Shown: positions 5,901 through 11,994 of the stretch, piece after piece | Position numbering within the stretch: the stretch's first letter is position 1 | Layout: each line of letters begins with the position of its first letter | From: a candidate division FCPU426 bacterium | Lineage (GTDB): Bacteria; Oederibacteriota; JAAXVQ01; JAUVAV01 | Reading direction: 5' to 3' | DNA: 11,994 nt | NCBI GenBank assembly: GCA_030619365.1 | Contig: JAUXBQ010000061.1 | Coordinates: 1 to 11,994, forward strand | Notes under the pieces: generated by a model | What the model was told of the DNA's origin: nothing | Seen by the model: the letters and a program-made list of their open reading frames with translations, nothing else | Databases searched by the model: none | Position numbers and translations under genes: made by a program

Positions 5901-7043
5901 ATGAACATAACTTCATTGTTTACAACAAATTATAGGAACATACAAAGAAAAGAAATGCAATTCTCTGAACGAATTAATGTATTCCTAGGTAAAAATGCAC
6001 AGGGAAAAACGAATTTAATAGAAGCCCTTTTCCTGATAGGGACCTTGAAATCCATTCGAAGAGCGGACGAGTCCCAATTAATCCAGTTTGGCGAGCAGGA
6101 GGCGAAGCTGGCTTCCCTTGTCAATAAAAAGGGGATAAAAAAAGAGATCGAAATCTATTATTACCGCGATAAAGCGAAAAGGGTTTTGGTTAATAGGAAT
6201 CAAATTTATAAATACGCGGACTACCTGGGCAATTTAAACATTACGCTGTTTTCTCCGGATGATTTAATTATTGTCAAAGGGGACGCTTCTTACCGCAGGC
6301 GTTATTTGGATATGCTCTTTAGCCAAACGGATAAGGCTTACTTACTGGATCTCATGGCTTATCATCGAATACTAAAGCAGAGAAATTCTGTTTTAAAAGA
6401 TATTAGGTCCAAACAGCGCCAAGAACATTTATTGGACACATGGGATGAGCAAATATGCAAGTATGCAAATAGAATTGTTCAAAAAAGATACAAAAACGTC
6501 AAATTTTTAAATGAAATAGCAAATAAAATGCACAAAAAACTCATTTTCAACGAGAATTTGTCCATTAAGTACATTGATACAATATATTGCGGAGTGGATG
6601 AAAACCCGGCTGAATATGAAAAAGACTTTATTTTAAAGCAAAAGAGAGTTCGATCTCAAGAAATCGCCAGGGGGATCACTTTGCTGGGCCCGCACCGGGA
6701 TGACCTGGAAATCAAGATAAATGGAGTAAATACAAGGATTTTTGGTTCACAAGGCCAAAAGCGGTCCGTTGCGATCAGTTTGCGCCTGGGAGAGGCTGAA
6801 TACATTCAGGAAATGTACGATGAGTATCCGGTCCTGCTGTTGGACGATATTTTTTCCGAACTGGACGATGAACGAAAAAACGAGTTATTACAACTGCTGC
6901 GGCCCGAAGCGCAGATTTTTATCACAGGCACCAGCCTGATGGACTTTCAATCCATGCTGAGGCATGCGAAAGTTTTCAAAATTCAGCAAGGAAGAATAGA
7001 GGAACACCATGGCCATGAAAAGAAACGCGCCCAAACGGCCTAA
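5901..7043 (+). CDS. recF: DNA replication and repair protein RecF
   Basis: RecF is an SMC-like ATPase that, with RecO and RecR, helps load RecA at single-stranded gaps. The 380-residue product shows Walker A GKNAQGKT at 30-37, the ABC signature SQGQKRS at 283-289 and Walker B VLLLDDIFSELDD from residue 311. These are the diagnostic RecF motifs, without the long coiled coil of true SMC proteins. An AGAGGGA site at 5890-5896 supports the ATG at 5901, which is close behind it. The 3' end overlaps the dciA-like gene by 35 bases. Base composition changes inside the gene: the first three quarters are AT-rich like rsmG, while from about 6660 the codons are GC-rich like gyrB. Confidence 0.95.
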   Translation: MNITSLFTTNYRNIQRKEMQFSERINVFLGKNAQGKTNLIEALFLIGTLKSIRRADESQLIQFGEQEAKLASLVNKKGIKKEIEIYYYRDKAKRVLVNRNQIYKYADYLGNLNITLFSPDDLIIVKGDASYRRRYLDMLFSQTDKAYLLDLMAYHRILKQRNSVLKDIRSKQRQEHLLDTWDEQICKYANRIVQKRYKNVKFLNEIANKMHKKLIFNENLSIKYIDTIYCGVDENPAEYEKDFILKQKRVRSQEIARGITLLGPHRDDLEIKINGVNTRIFGSQGQKRSVAISLRLGEAEYIQEMYDEYPVLLLDDIFSELDDERKNELLQLLRPEAQIFITGTSLMDFQSMLRHAKVFKIQQGRIEEHHGHEKKRAQTA

Positions 7044-7347
7044 GACACAGCCGCGAAAAATTCACCATATGGTGGGATCGCTGCTGGTGAAATGGGAAGG
7101 CCACGCGAAAAAAAGAGAAGTGCTTTTGGGCGCCGCCTGGAGGGCAATCGCCGGAGAGCGAATAGCGCAACACAGCCGCCCGGACCTGCTCCAGAGGGGG
7201 CGCTTGGTCGTTCTGGTGGAAAGCTCGGTCTGGATGAATGAGTTGACTTTTTTAAAGGAAAAGATTAAAATTAAGGCCAAAAATCATCTTTCCCAGTACG
7301 GGATTGACGTTGAAGAAGTCGTTTTTCGTTTGGGCCAAACCCGATAG
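7009..7347 (+). CDS. DUF721 protein, probable DciA replicative-helicase operator
   Basis: The 112-residue product has a basic, probably disordered start (residues 1-20) followed by a DUF721 domain: LLGAAWRAIAGERIAQHSRPDLL (about 39-61) with Trp44 and His55, then GRLVVLVESSVWMNELTFLKEKI (about 64-86) with Trp75. This two-part pattern (W..IAG..IA.H..P.....G.L.V.V.SS.W..EL) is the DUF721 signature. The family includes DciA, which serves DnaB helicase loading in bacteria lacking DnaC or DnaI; DciA is often encoded beside gyrB or recF, as here. The ATG at 7009 is preceded by AGAGGA at 6998-7003; a second ATG at 7015 is possible. It overlaps recF by 35 bases, implying translational coupling. The DciA function is inferred from family and position. 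Confidence 0.82.
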   Translation: MAMKRNAPKRPKTQPRKIHHMVGSLLVKWEGHAKKREVLLGAAWRAIAGERIAQHSRPDLLQRGRLVVLVESSVWMNELTFLKEKIKIKAKNHLSQYGIDVEEVVFRLGQTR

Positions 7348-7367
7348 CCTGGCGGAGCTCCCAACAC

Positions 7368-7655
7368 ATGTCACTTCATTTGGGCAATGATTTCGTCATT
7401 TCCTCCAAGCAAGTGCTGGCAATACTGAACGTCCAGAAAAAGGCCTCATTCCACCTTTTACAAACACTGGCATCCAAGCAGGGGACAGAGCGAATCAGGA
7501 AAATTGGTTCAGGCAGGGTTCTCTCGGCAGTACTAAGCAATAAAGGTACTTATTATCTTTCTCCTGTAGAGGCCTCGACCTTGGCTCAGCGGCTCACGCG
7601 AAGTTACGATGGAGTTAGGAATATGGAGGGCAAGCATGGTAAAAAAGGCAGTTAA
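7368..7655 (+). CDS. RemB-like (YaaB/DUF370-type) small regulatory protein
   Basis: This 95-residue product begins MSLHLGNDFVISSKQVLAIL, close to the recalled B. subtilis RemB/YaaB pattern (M-x-HLG-x-DFV-V-x-x-x-DI-x-x-I), and contains YLSPVEASTLAQRL where the family has a YYSP(I/L)SS-x-TL-x-KR segment. In Bacillus, remB lies between recF and gyrB and takes part in biofilm-matrix control; here the same neighbours surround it, with the dciA-like gene interposed. A weak GGAG at 7354-7357 precedes the ATG. Its last 20 bases overlap the proposed gyrB start, so the two are probably coupled. I do not claim a matrix role in this organism; assignment rests on N-terminal similarity and synteny. Confidence 0.72.
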   Translation: MSLHLGNDFVISSKQVLAILNVQKKASFHLLQTLASKQGTERIRKIGSGRVLSAVLSNKGTYYLSPVEASTLAQRLTRSYDGVRNMEGKHGKKGS

Positions 7656-10419
7656 CCCCACTAAATCGAAACAAAAAGCAACTCCGGCGCGAGCAGGCGT
7701 GGCCGTGCGCGCCAAGCCGGAAAAGCCGTCCCCAACGACCAAAAAAGCCGGACAAGAGTCGCTGGGAAAATCCCTGGCAGACGAAAAAATTACGGAAAAG
7801 GACCACGAATTGGCGGTTGAAATGGCCGAACAGCTTTTGAAAAGCGCGGCCGGCAGCGAACCTGTGGTGCCCAGCGCGGATAGCGGATACGGCGCGGATA
7901 AAATCACGGTCCTGGAAGGACTGGAAGCCGTGCGTCGCCGGCCGGCCATGTACATCGGCAACACGGCCAGCGAGGGCCTGCATCACCTGGTGTATGAAGT
8001 TGTGGACAATTCCATCGACGAGGCGCTGGCCGGCTATTGCACGGAAATCGAGGTTATTATCCACGCGGACAATTCCGTGACCGTCACGGACAACGGCCGC
8101 GGCATCCCGGTTGAAATGCACAAGGAGCAGAAGAAGTCGGCGCTGGAAGTCGTCATGACCATTTTGCACGCGGGTGGTAAATTTGACCATAAAGCCTACA
8201 AAGTGTCCGGGGGCTTGCACGGGGTGGGTGTCTCAGTCGTGAACGCGCTCGCCGAGTGGCTGGACGTGGAAGTCCGGCGGGACGGCAAAGTGTACACACA
8301 ATCCTACCAGCGGGGCATCCCAACCACCAAGGTGTTGCGTAGTGGCGAGACAAAAAAAACCGGCACCAAAACCATATTCCAGCCGGACACCAAAATATTC
8401 TCTGTTACGGATTTTTCCTTTGAAACGCTGGCGCATCGCTTGCGGGAGTTGGCGTTTCTCAATAAAGGCATACGCATTAAAATCAAGGACGAACGCGGGG
8501 AACCCGAGAAGGTTGAGAGTTTTTTCTATGAAGGCGGAATCGTGGCGTTTGTCAAGCACCTGAACGCGAATAAAAACCTCCTTCATCACTTCCCGATCTA
8601 TCTTCAAAGGGAGCGGGAAGGTTTTTCCCTGGAAGTGGCTATGCAGTACCATGACGGCTACGCGGAAAACATTTATTCTTACGCCAACAATATCAACACA
8701 ACGGAAGGCGGCATGCACATGAGCGGGTTTAAATCCGCGCTCACGCGCTGCGCCAATGATTACGCGAAAACGCGCAACCTCATCAAGAATGACAGCATGT
8801 CCCTGCAAGGCGAGGATATCCGGGAGGGCTTGACCGCGGTGATTTCCGTGAAAATCGCGGAGCCGCAGTTCGAGGGCCAGACCAAGACTAAGCTGGGCAA
8901 CAGCGAGGTCAAGGGCTGGGTGGAAGCTTTTATAAACGAGTCGTTAGGCGCTTACTTTGAGGAGAATCCCGGAGTCACGCGCCGCATTATCGACAAATCG
9001 GTGACCGCCGCCCAGGCGCGGGAAGCGGCCCGGAAGGCGCGGGAGTTGACACGCCGCAAAGGCGCGCTGGAGAACGATAACCTGCCCGGGAAACTGGCGG
9101 ACTGCTCGCAGACAGACCCCGCGCAAGCAGAAATTTACCTGGTCGAGGGTGATTCCGCCGGGGGCTCGGCCAAACAAGGCCGGGACCGGCGTTTTCAGGC
9201 GATTTTGCCGCTGAAGGGAAAAATACTGAACGTGGAAAAGGCTCGGATCGATAAAATCCTCAGCAACGAGGAGATCCGGACGATTATCACGGCCCTGGGG
9301 TGCGGCGTCGGCGAGCAGGAATTCAATCTGGGCAAGGCCCGTTATCACAAAGTGATCATTATGACCGATGCGGATGTGGACGGTGCGCACATTCGCACGC
9401 TGCTGTTGACGCTCTTTTTCCGGCAAATGCGCCAGCTGATCGAAAGCGGGTACATTTATATTGCCCAGCCGCCACTGTACCGGGTGAAACGTCTCAAGAC
9501 GGAAAAATACCTTGATAACGAAGCCGGGCTGGACAAGTTCCTGATCGAGGCCGGTGGCGGGGAGGCCAAACTAACGCGCATCCGACAGAAAGGCACAAAT
9601 CTCGCGCTGCAAGGCCCAAAGCTGCTGGATTTTCTCCGCAGCGTAGTGGACTTGAACAATCTCAGGCCCAAGCTAATCAAGCGCGGGTTGACTGTGGAGG
9701 AATACATCGCGCTGCGGTCGCAGAAGAAACAACTGCCCATGTACGAACTCATGACGCCCGAAGGCCCCTGCTTTGTCTATAGTGACGAGGAATTGGAGAA
9801 ACAGCTGGCCAAACTCCGGCGGCAGTCCAAAAAGGCCGGGGCGGGCCCGGCCCAAGCCGAAAAGAAGGGCAAAACCGCAGCCGTTAAAACCAAACGCGTG
9901 AAAAAAGGCAAAAAATCAGAGGAGGAAACCCCGGACCTGTTCGCCGCGACGGAAGGAGACGGGTATCAAGACCCCCCTTATATCGCGGTCAAGGACATCG
10001 GCGAATTACGGCTGCTGGAGCAGTGTCTGCAGCGGCTGGAAAAGACCGGAATAGATATCGGCAAAATCATTGCCGAGGAAAAAGCCAATAACGATCGCAA
10101 AACCCCGGTGGCGCTGTTCAACCTGGTCATGGACGAGGATAAGAACGACTTGTACAGCCTGAACCAGGTTATACAGCGCGTCAAGGCGGCAGGGCGCAAA
10201 GGCCTTACTATCCAGCGCTACAAAGGGCTGGGAGAAATGAACCCCGGGCAGCTGTGGTCCACGACCATGGATCCGGAGCACCGGCGCATTCTACAGGTAA
10301 AAATTGAAGATGCCGCCAAAGCGGACGAGATTTTCACGATTCTCATGGGAGACCAGGTCGAGCCGCGACGGCAATTCATCCAGCAGCACGCTCCGGAAGT
10401 TCGGAACCTGGACGTGTAA
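7636..10419 (+). CDS. gyrB: DNA gyrase subunit B with long N-terminal extension and TOPRIM insertion
   Basis: GyrB supplies the ATPase and part of the cleavage site of DNA gyrase, which introduces negative supercoils. Counting from the ATG at 7636 (GGAGGG at 7625-7630), the 927-residue product has an Ala/Lys/Pro-rich extension (1-88) and then a GHKL ATPase domain with EVVDN at 121-125 (Glu121 the likely general base), DNGRGIP from 152 and GGLHGVG at 192-198. TOPRIM motifs follow: EGDSAGG from Glu504, TDADVDG with Asp578, Asp580 and Asp582, and QRYKGLGEMNP from 860. Between YRVKR (about 615) and QRYKG lies a roughly 240-residue stretch, far longer than in B. subtilis and like Gram-negative GyrB; it includes a Lys-rich tract (732-760). 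An in-frame ATG at 7609 lacks so good a ribosome-binding site. gyrA is not in the window. ParE is unlikely given the length and context. Confidence 0.95.
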   Translation: MVKKAVNPTKSKQKATPARAGVAVRAKPEKPSPTTKKAGQESLGKSLADEKITEKDHELAVEMAEQLLKSAAGSEPVVPSADSGYGADKITVLEGLEAVRRRPAMYIGNTASEGLHHLVYEVVDNSIDEALAGYCTEIEVIIHADNSVTVTDNGRGIPVEMHKEQKKSALEVVMTILHAGGKFDHKAYKVSGGLHGVGVSVVNALAEWLDVEVRRDGKVYTQSYQRGIPTTKVLRSGETKKTGTKTIFQPDTKIFSVTDFSFETLAHRLRELAFLNKGIRIKIKDERGEPEKVESFFYEGGIVAFVKHLNANKNLLHHFPIYLQREREGFSLEVAMQYHDGYAENIYSYANNINTTEGGMHMSGFKSALTRCANDYAKTRNLIKNDSMSLQGEDIREGLTAVISVKIAEPQFEGQTKTKLGNSEVKGWVEAFINESLGAYFEENPGVTRRIIDKSVTAAQAREAARKARELTRRKGALENDNLPGKLADCSQTDPAQAEIYLVEGDSAGGSAKQGRDRRFQAILPLKGKILNVEKARIDKILSNEEIRTIITALGCGVGEQEFNLGKARYHKVIIMTDADVDGAHIRTLLLTLFFRQMRQLIESGYIYIAQPPLYRVKRLKTEKYLDNEAGLDKFLIEAGGGEAKLTRIRQKGTNLALQGPKLLDFLRSVVDLNNLRPKLIKRGLTVEEYIALRSQKKQLPMYELMTPEGPCFVYSDEELEKQLAKLRRQSKKAGAGPAQAEKKGKTAAVKTKRVKKGKKSEEETPDLFAATEGDGYQDPPYIAVKDIGELRLLEQCLQRLEKTGIDIGKIIAEEKANNDRKTPVALFNLVMDEDKNDLYSLNQVIQRVKAAGRKGLTIQRYKGLGEMNPGQLWSTTMDPEHRRILQVKIEDAAKADEIFTILMGDQVEPRRQFIQQHAPEVRNLDV

Positions 10420-10492
10420 CCGCACCGCAGGCACTCGCCGCGAACCTTCAGCCGTTAGCCGGCGGCATTCCCGACAGGGCAGGAGAAACAGG

Positions 10493-11779
10493 ATGCTCGA
10501 CCGCAAGCTCATCCGTGAACAGCCGGATCTCATCCGCCGTATGCTGCGGGACCGGCACCTGGAGCTGGATCTCCAGCCCCTGCTGGACCTGGAAACCCGT
10601 CGCCTGGAGATCACCAACCAGGTGGAAAAACTGAAAGCCGAACGCAACCAGGCCAACGAGCACATCGCGCAAAAAAAGAAGCAAAAAGCCGACATTGGCG
10701 GGGATATCCTGGCTATGCGCAAGCTGGGCGAGACAATCAAGCAGATGGACGGCCAGTTGAAAGAGGTGGAAAGCGGGTTGCAGGCCGCGCTGCTGAGCAT
10801 ACCCAACCTTCCCCACGAATCCGTTCCCCGGGGGGCGGACGAAAGCGCGAATCAGGAGGTCCGGCGCTGGGGGATGCGTCCGGAATTTGCATTCACGCCC
10901 AAACCGCACTGGGAGTTGGGCGACGTCCTGGGCATGCTCGACACGGAGCGGGCCGCCAAAATAAGCGGGGCCCGGTTCGTGGTGTACCGGAACACGGGCG
11001 CCCGCCTGGAACGCGCCCTGATCCAGTTCATGCTGGATACCCAGACCCAGGAGGCTGGCTACATGGAGATTTTTCCGCCCCTGCTGGTCAACCGGGATGC
11101 CATGATCGGGACCGGACAGCTGCCCAAGCTGGAAAACGACATGTTTCGGACCGCGGAGGATGACTTTTTTCTGATCCCCACAGCCGAGGTTCCGGTGACC
11201 AACCTGCATTGCCAGGAAGTGCTCCAGCAGGGACTGTTGCCGATAAAATATGCGGCCTATACCCCCTGTTTTCGCCGTGAAGCCGGAACGTATGGCAAGG
11301 ACACCAAGGGAATCGTACGCCAGCACCAGTTCAATAAAGTAGAACTGGTGAAAATCACCCATCCGGACAACTCGTACGCCGAGTTGGAAAGCCTGGTGCT
11401 GGACGCCGAAAATATTTTACAAAAGCTGAATTTGCACTACCGCGTGAAGGCGCTCTCGACCGGGGACATGTCGTTTGCCAGCGCGAAGGGGTATGACCTC
11501 GAGGTGTGGCACCCGGGCGGCGGACGCTATTGGGAGGTTTCTTCCTGCTCCAATTTTGAGGCGTTCCAGGCCAGGCGGGCGAATATCCGATTTAAAGACT
11601 CAGAGGGAAGAACCCGGTTCTGCCACACGCTCAACGGCTCGGGCCTGGCCACGTCGCGCCTGCTGCCCGCGATTATGGAGAACTATCAGACTGCAGAGGG
11701 CGGCATTGAGATTCCCGAGGTTTTAATTCCCTATGTCAACGGTAAGCGGAAAATCACGCCCCAGGGAGAATTTGCGTAG
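10493..11779 (+). CDS. serS: Serine--tRNA ligase
   Basis: SerS charges tRNA-Ser (and the selenocysteine tRNA, if present) with serine. The 428-residue product matches the usual bacterial length. Its N-terminal arm (about residues 27-100) is a Lys/Glu/Gln-rich antiparallel coiled coil that contacts the long variable arm of tRNA-Ser. The class II catalytic core shows TAE at 230-232, motif 2 CFRREAGTYGKDTKGIVRQHQF from residue 259, and motif 3 NGSGLATSR at 381-389. The ATG at 10493 is chosen because AGGAG (10481-10485) sits seven bases upstream and it gives the standard MLDRKLIREQPDLIR start; the frame stays open back to 10304 but that part is gyrB in another frame. A tRNA-Ser gene follows 54 bases after the stop. 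Confidence 0.97.
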   Translation: MLDRKLIREQPDLIRRMLRDRHLELDLQPLLDLETRRLEITNQVEKLKAERNQANEHIAQKKKQKADIGGDILAMRKLGETIKQMDGQLKEVESGLQAALLSIPNLPHESVPRGADESANQEVRRWGMRPEFAFTPKPHWELGDVLGMLDTERAAKISGARFVVYRNTGARLERALIQFMLDTQTQEAGYMEIFPPLLVNRDAMIGTGQLPKLENDMFRTAEDDFFLIPTAEVPVTNLHCQEVLQQGLLPIKYAAYTPCFRREAGTYGKDTKGIVRQHQFNKVELVKITHPDNSYAELESLVLDAENILQKLNLHYRVKALSTGDMSFASAKGYDLEVWHPGGGRYWEVSSCSNFEAFQARRANIRFKDSEGRTRFCHTLNGSGLATSRLLPAIMENYQTAEGGIEIPEVLIPYVNGKRKITPQGEFA

Positions 11780-11786
11780 TTTTTGG

Positions 11787-11815
11787 TTGTAATTGGGACC
11801 GAACGATTTTATCAT
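11787..11815 (+). promoter_or_regulatory. Possible promoter for tRNA-Ser
   Basis: TTGTAA (11787-11792) and TATCAT (11810-11815) are 17 bases apart, matching the -35 box at four of six and the -10 box at five of six positions. Transcription would start around 11822, about 12 bases before the tRNA, in a GC-rich tract (TCCTCGGGCC) of the sort found at stringently controlled stable-RNA promoters. Read-through from serS is the alternative. Confidence 0.35.
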
Positions 11816-11833
11816 GCCTTCCTCGGGCCTTAT

Positions 11834-11920
11834 GGAGGGCTAGCATAACTGGTAATGCAGCAGACTTGAAATCTGCCGTCCATTGCGGACTTGGGGGTTC
11901 GAGTCCCTCGCCCTCCGCCA
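11834..11920 (+). tRNA. tRNA-Ser(UGA), CCA encoded
   Basis: A complete class II tRNA folds by hand. The acceptor stem GGAGGGC (11834-11840) pairs with GCCCTCC (11910-11916), followed by discriminator G11917 and an encoded CCA (11918-11920). The D stem is GCA/TGC (11843-11845 with 11856-11858). The anticodon stem GCAGA/TCTGC encloses the loop CTTGAAA, giving anticodon UGA at 11867-11869, which reads UCA serine codons. The long variable arm GTCC/GGAC (11878-11881 with 11887-11890) is typical of tRNA-Ser. The T stem is GGGGG/CCCTC with one G-U pair and the loop TTCGAGT. The discriminator G and variable arm fit recognition by SerS, encoded immediately upstream. Confidence 0.95.
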
Positions 11921-11944
11921 CCCTGAACCACATAGGGCTCAGGG
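11921..11944 (+). terminator. Weak stem-loop after tRNA-Ser
   Basis: CCCTGA (11921-11926) pairs with TCAGGG (11939-11944); after one mismatch, CC/GG can add two more pairs. It begins directly after the tRNA CCA. Only a broken A/T stretch (ATTTTAAATT, about 11951-11960) follows, so this may be a tRNA terminator or merely a processing hairpin. The rest of the window to 11994 shows nothing I can name. Confidence 0.3.
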
Positions 11945-11994
11945 CAGAACATTTTAAATTAGAAAGCAGATAGTCGATTCAAACACGGAGAGGT

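Noticed and set aside
7609..7635. gyrB start at the ATG at 7609
   Set aside because: The ATG at 7636 has a GGAGGG site at the right distance; the nine extra residues have no such support.
7615..9426. Several 160-200 codon minus-strand frames opposite gyrB
   Set aside because: They are shadows of gyrB caused by its GC-rich third codon positions; their sequences look like compositional noise.
10304..10492. Upstream extension of serS to an ATG at 10304
   Set aside because: The extension overlaps gyrB in another frame and has an unrelated Arg/Ser-rich sequence, while the ATG at 10493 has AGGAG and the standard SerS N terminus.
10448..11362. 304-codon open frame on the minus strand opposite serS
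   Set aside because: GC-rich coding DNA often leaves long antisense frames open; the plus strand encodes serS with all class II motifs.

Overview
The window is a compact, co-directional (+ strand) block of core bacterial chromosome from the replication-origin neighbourhood. It looks Gram-negative: YidC has one N-terminal anchor followed by a large periplasmic-type domain, and GyrB carries the long TOPRIM-domain insertion usual in Gram-negative enzymes. The same block also holds a RemB-like protein, a gene better known from Firmicutes. No gene assigns a phylum on its own; GyrB wording and the mixed gene order suggest a PVC/Omnitrophota- or Desulfobacterota-like lineage, which is a weak guess.

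Layout. Positions 1-324 carry no gene but hold a cluster of DnaA-box-like sites (29-60), an A/T-rich stretch and a strong sigma70-type promoter (252-280). Then come rpmH, rnpA, yidD, yidC, jag/khpB and mnmE (325-4975). The 177-base mnmE-rsmG gap holds a perfect parS site and a nest of hairpin repeats. rsmG follows, then a second perfect parS in opposite orientation, then the tightly packed recF, dciA-like (DUF721), remB-like and gyrB set (5901-10419). Finally come serS and a tRNA-Ser(UGA) gene with encoded CCA.

The genes make three functional groups: ribosome, RNase P and membrane insertion (rpmH to khpB); tRNA and rRNA modification plus serine charging (mnmE, rsmG, serS, tRNA-Ser); and replication, repair and topology (recF, dciA, gyrB, with DnaA boxes and parS as cis sites). 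dnaA, dnaN, gyrA, parA and parB are not in the window.

The most unusual observations are: (i) mnmE carries an in-frame, hairpin-rich insertion that resembles a dispersed intergenic repeat and is translated as about 39 extra residues; (ii) two perfect, oppositely oriented parS 16-mers flank rsmG although parAB is absent; (iii) the repeats in the mnmE-rsmG gap form hairpins whose arms differ by compensatory changes; (iv) base composition shifts sharply from AT-rich rsmG/recF to GC-rich gyrB/serS. I saw no mobile-element protein, CRISPR array or clearly unknown gene system.
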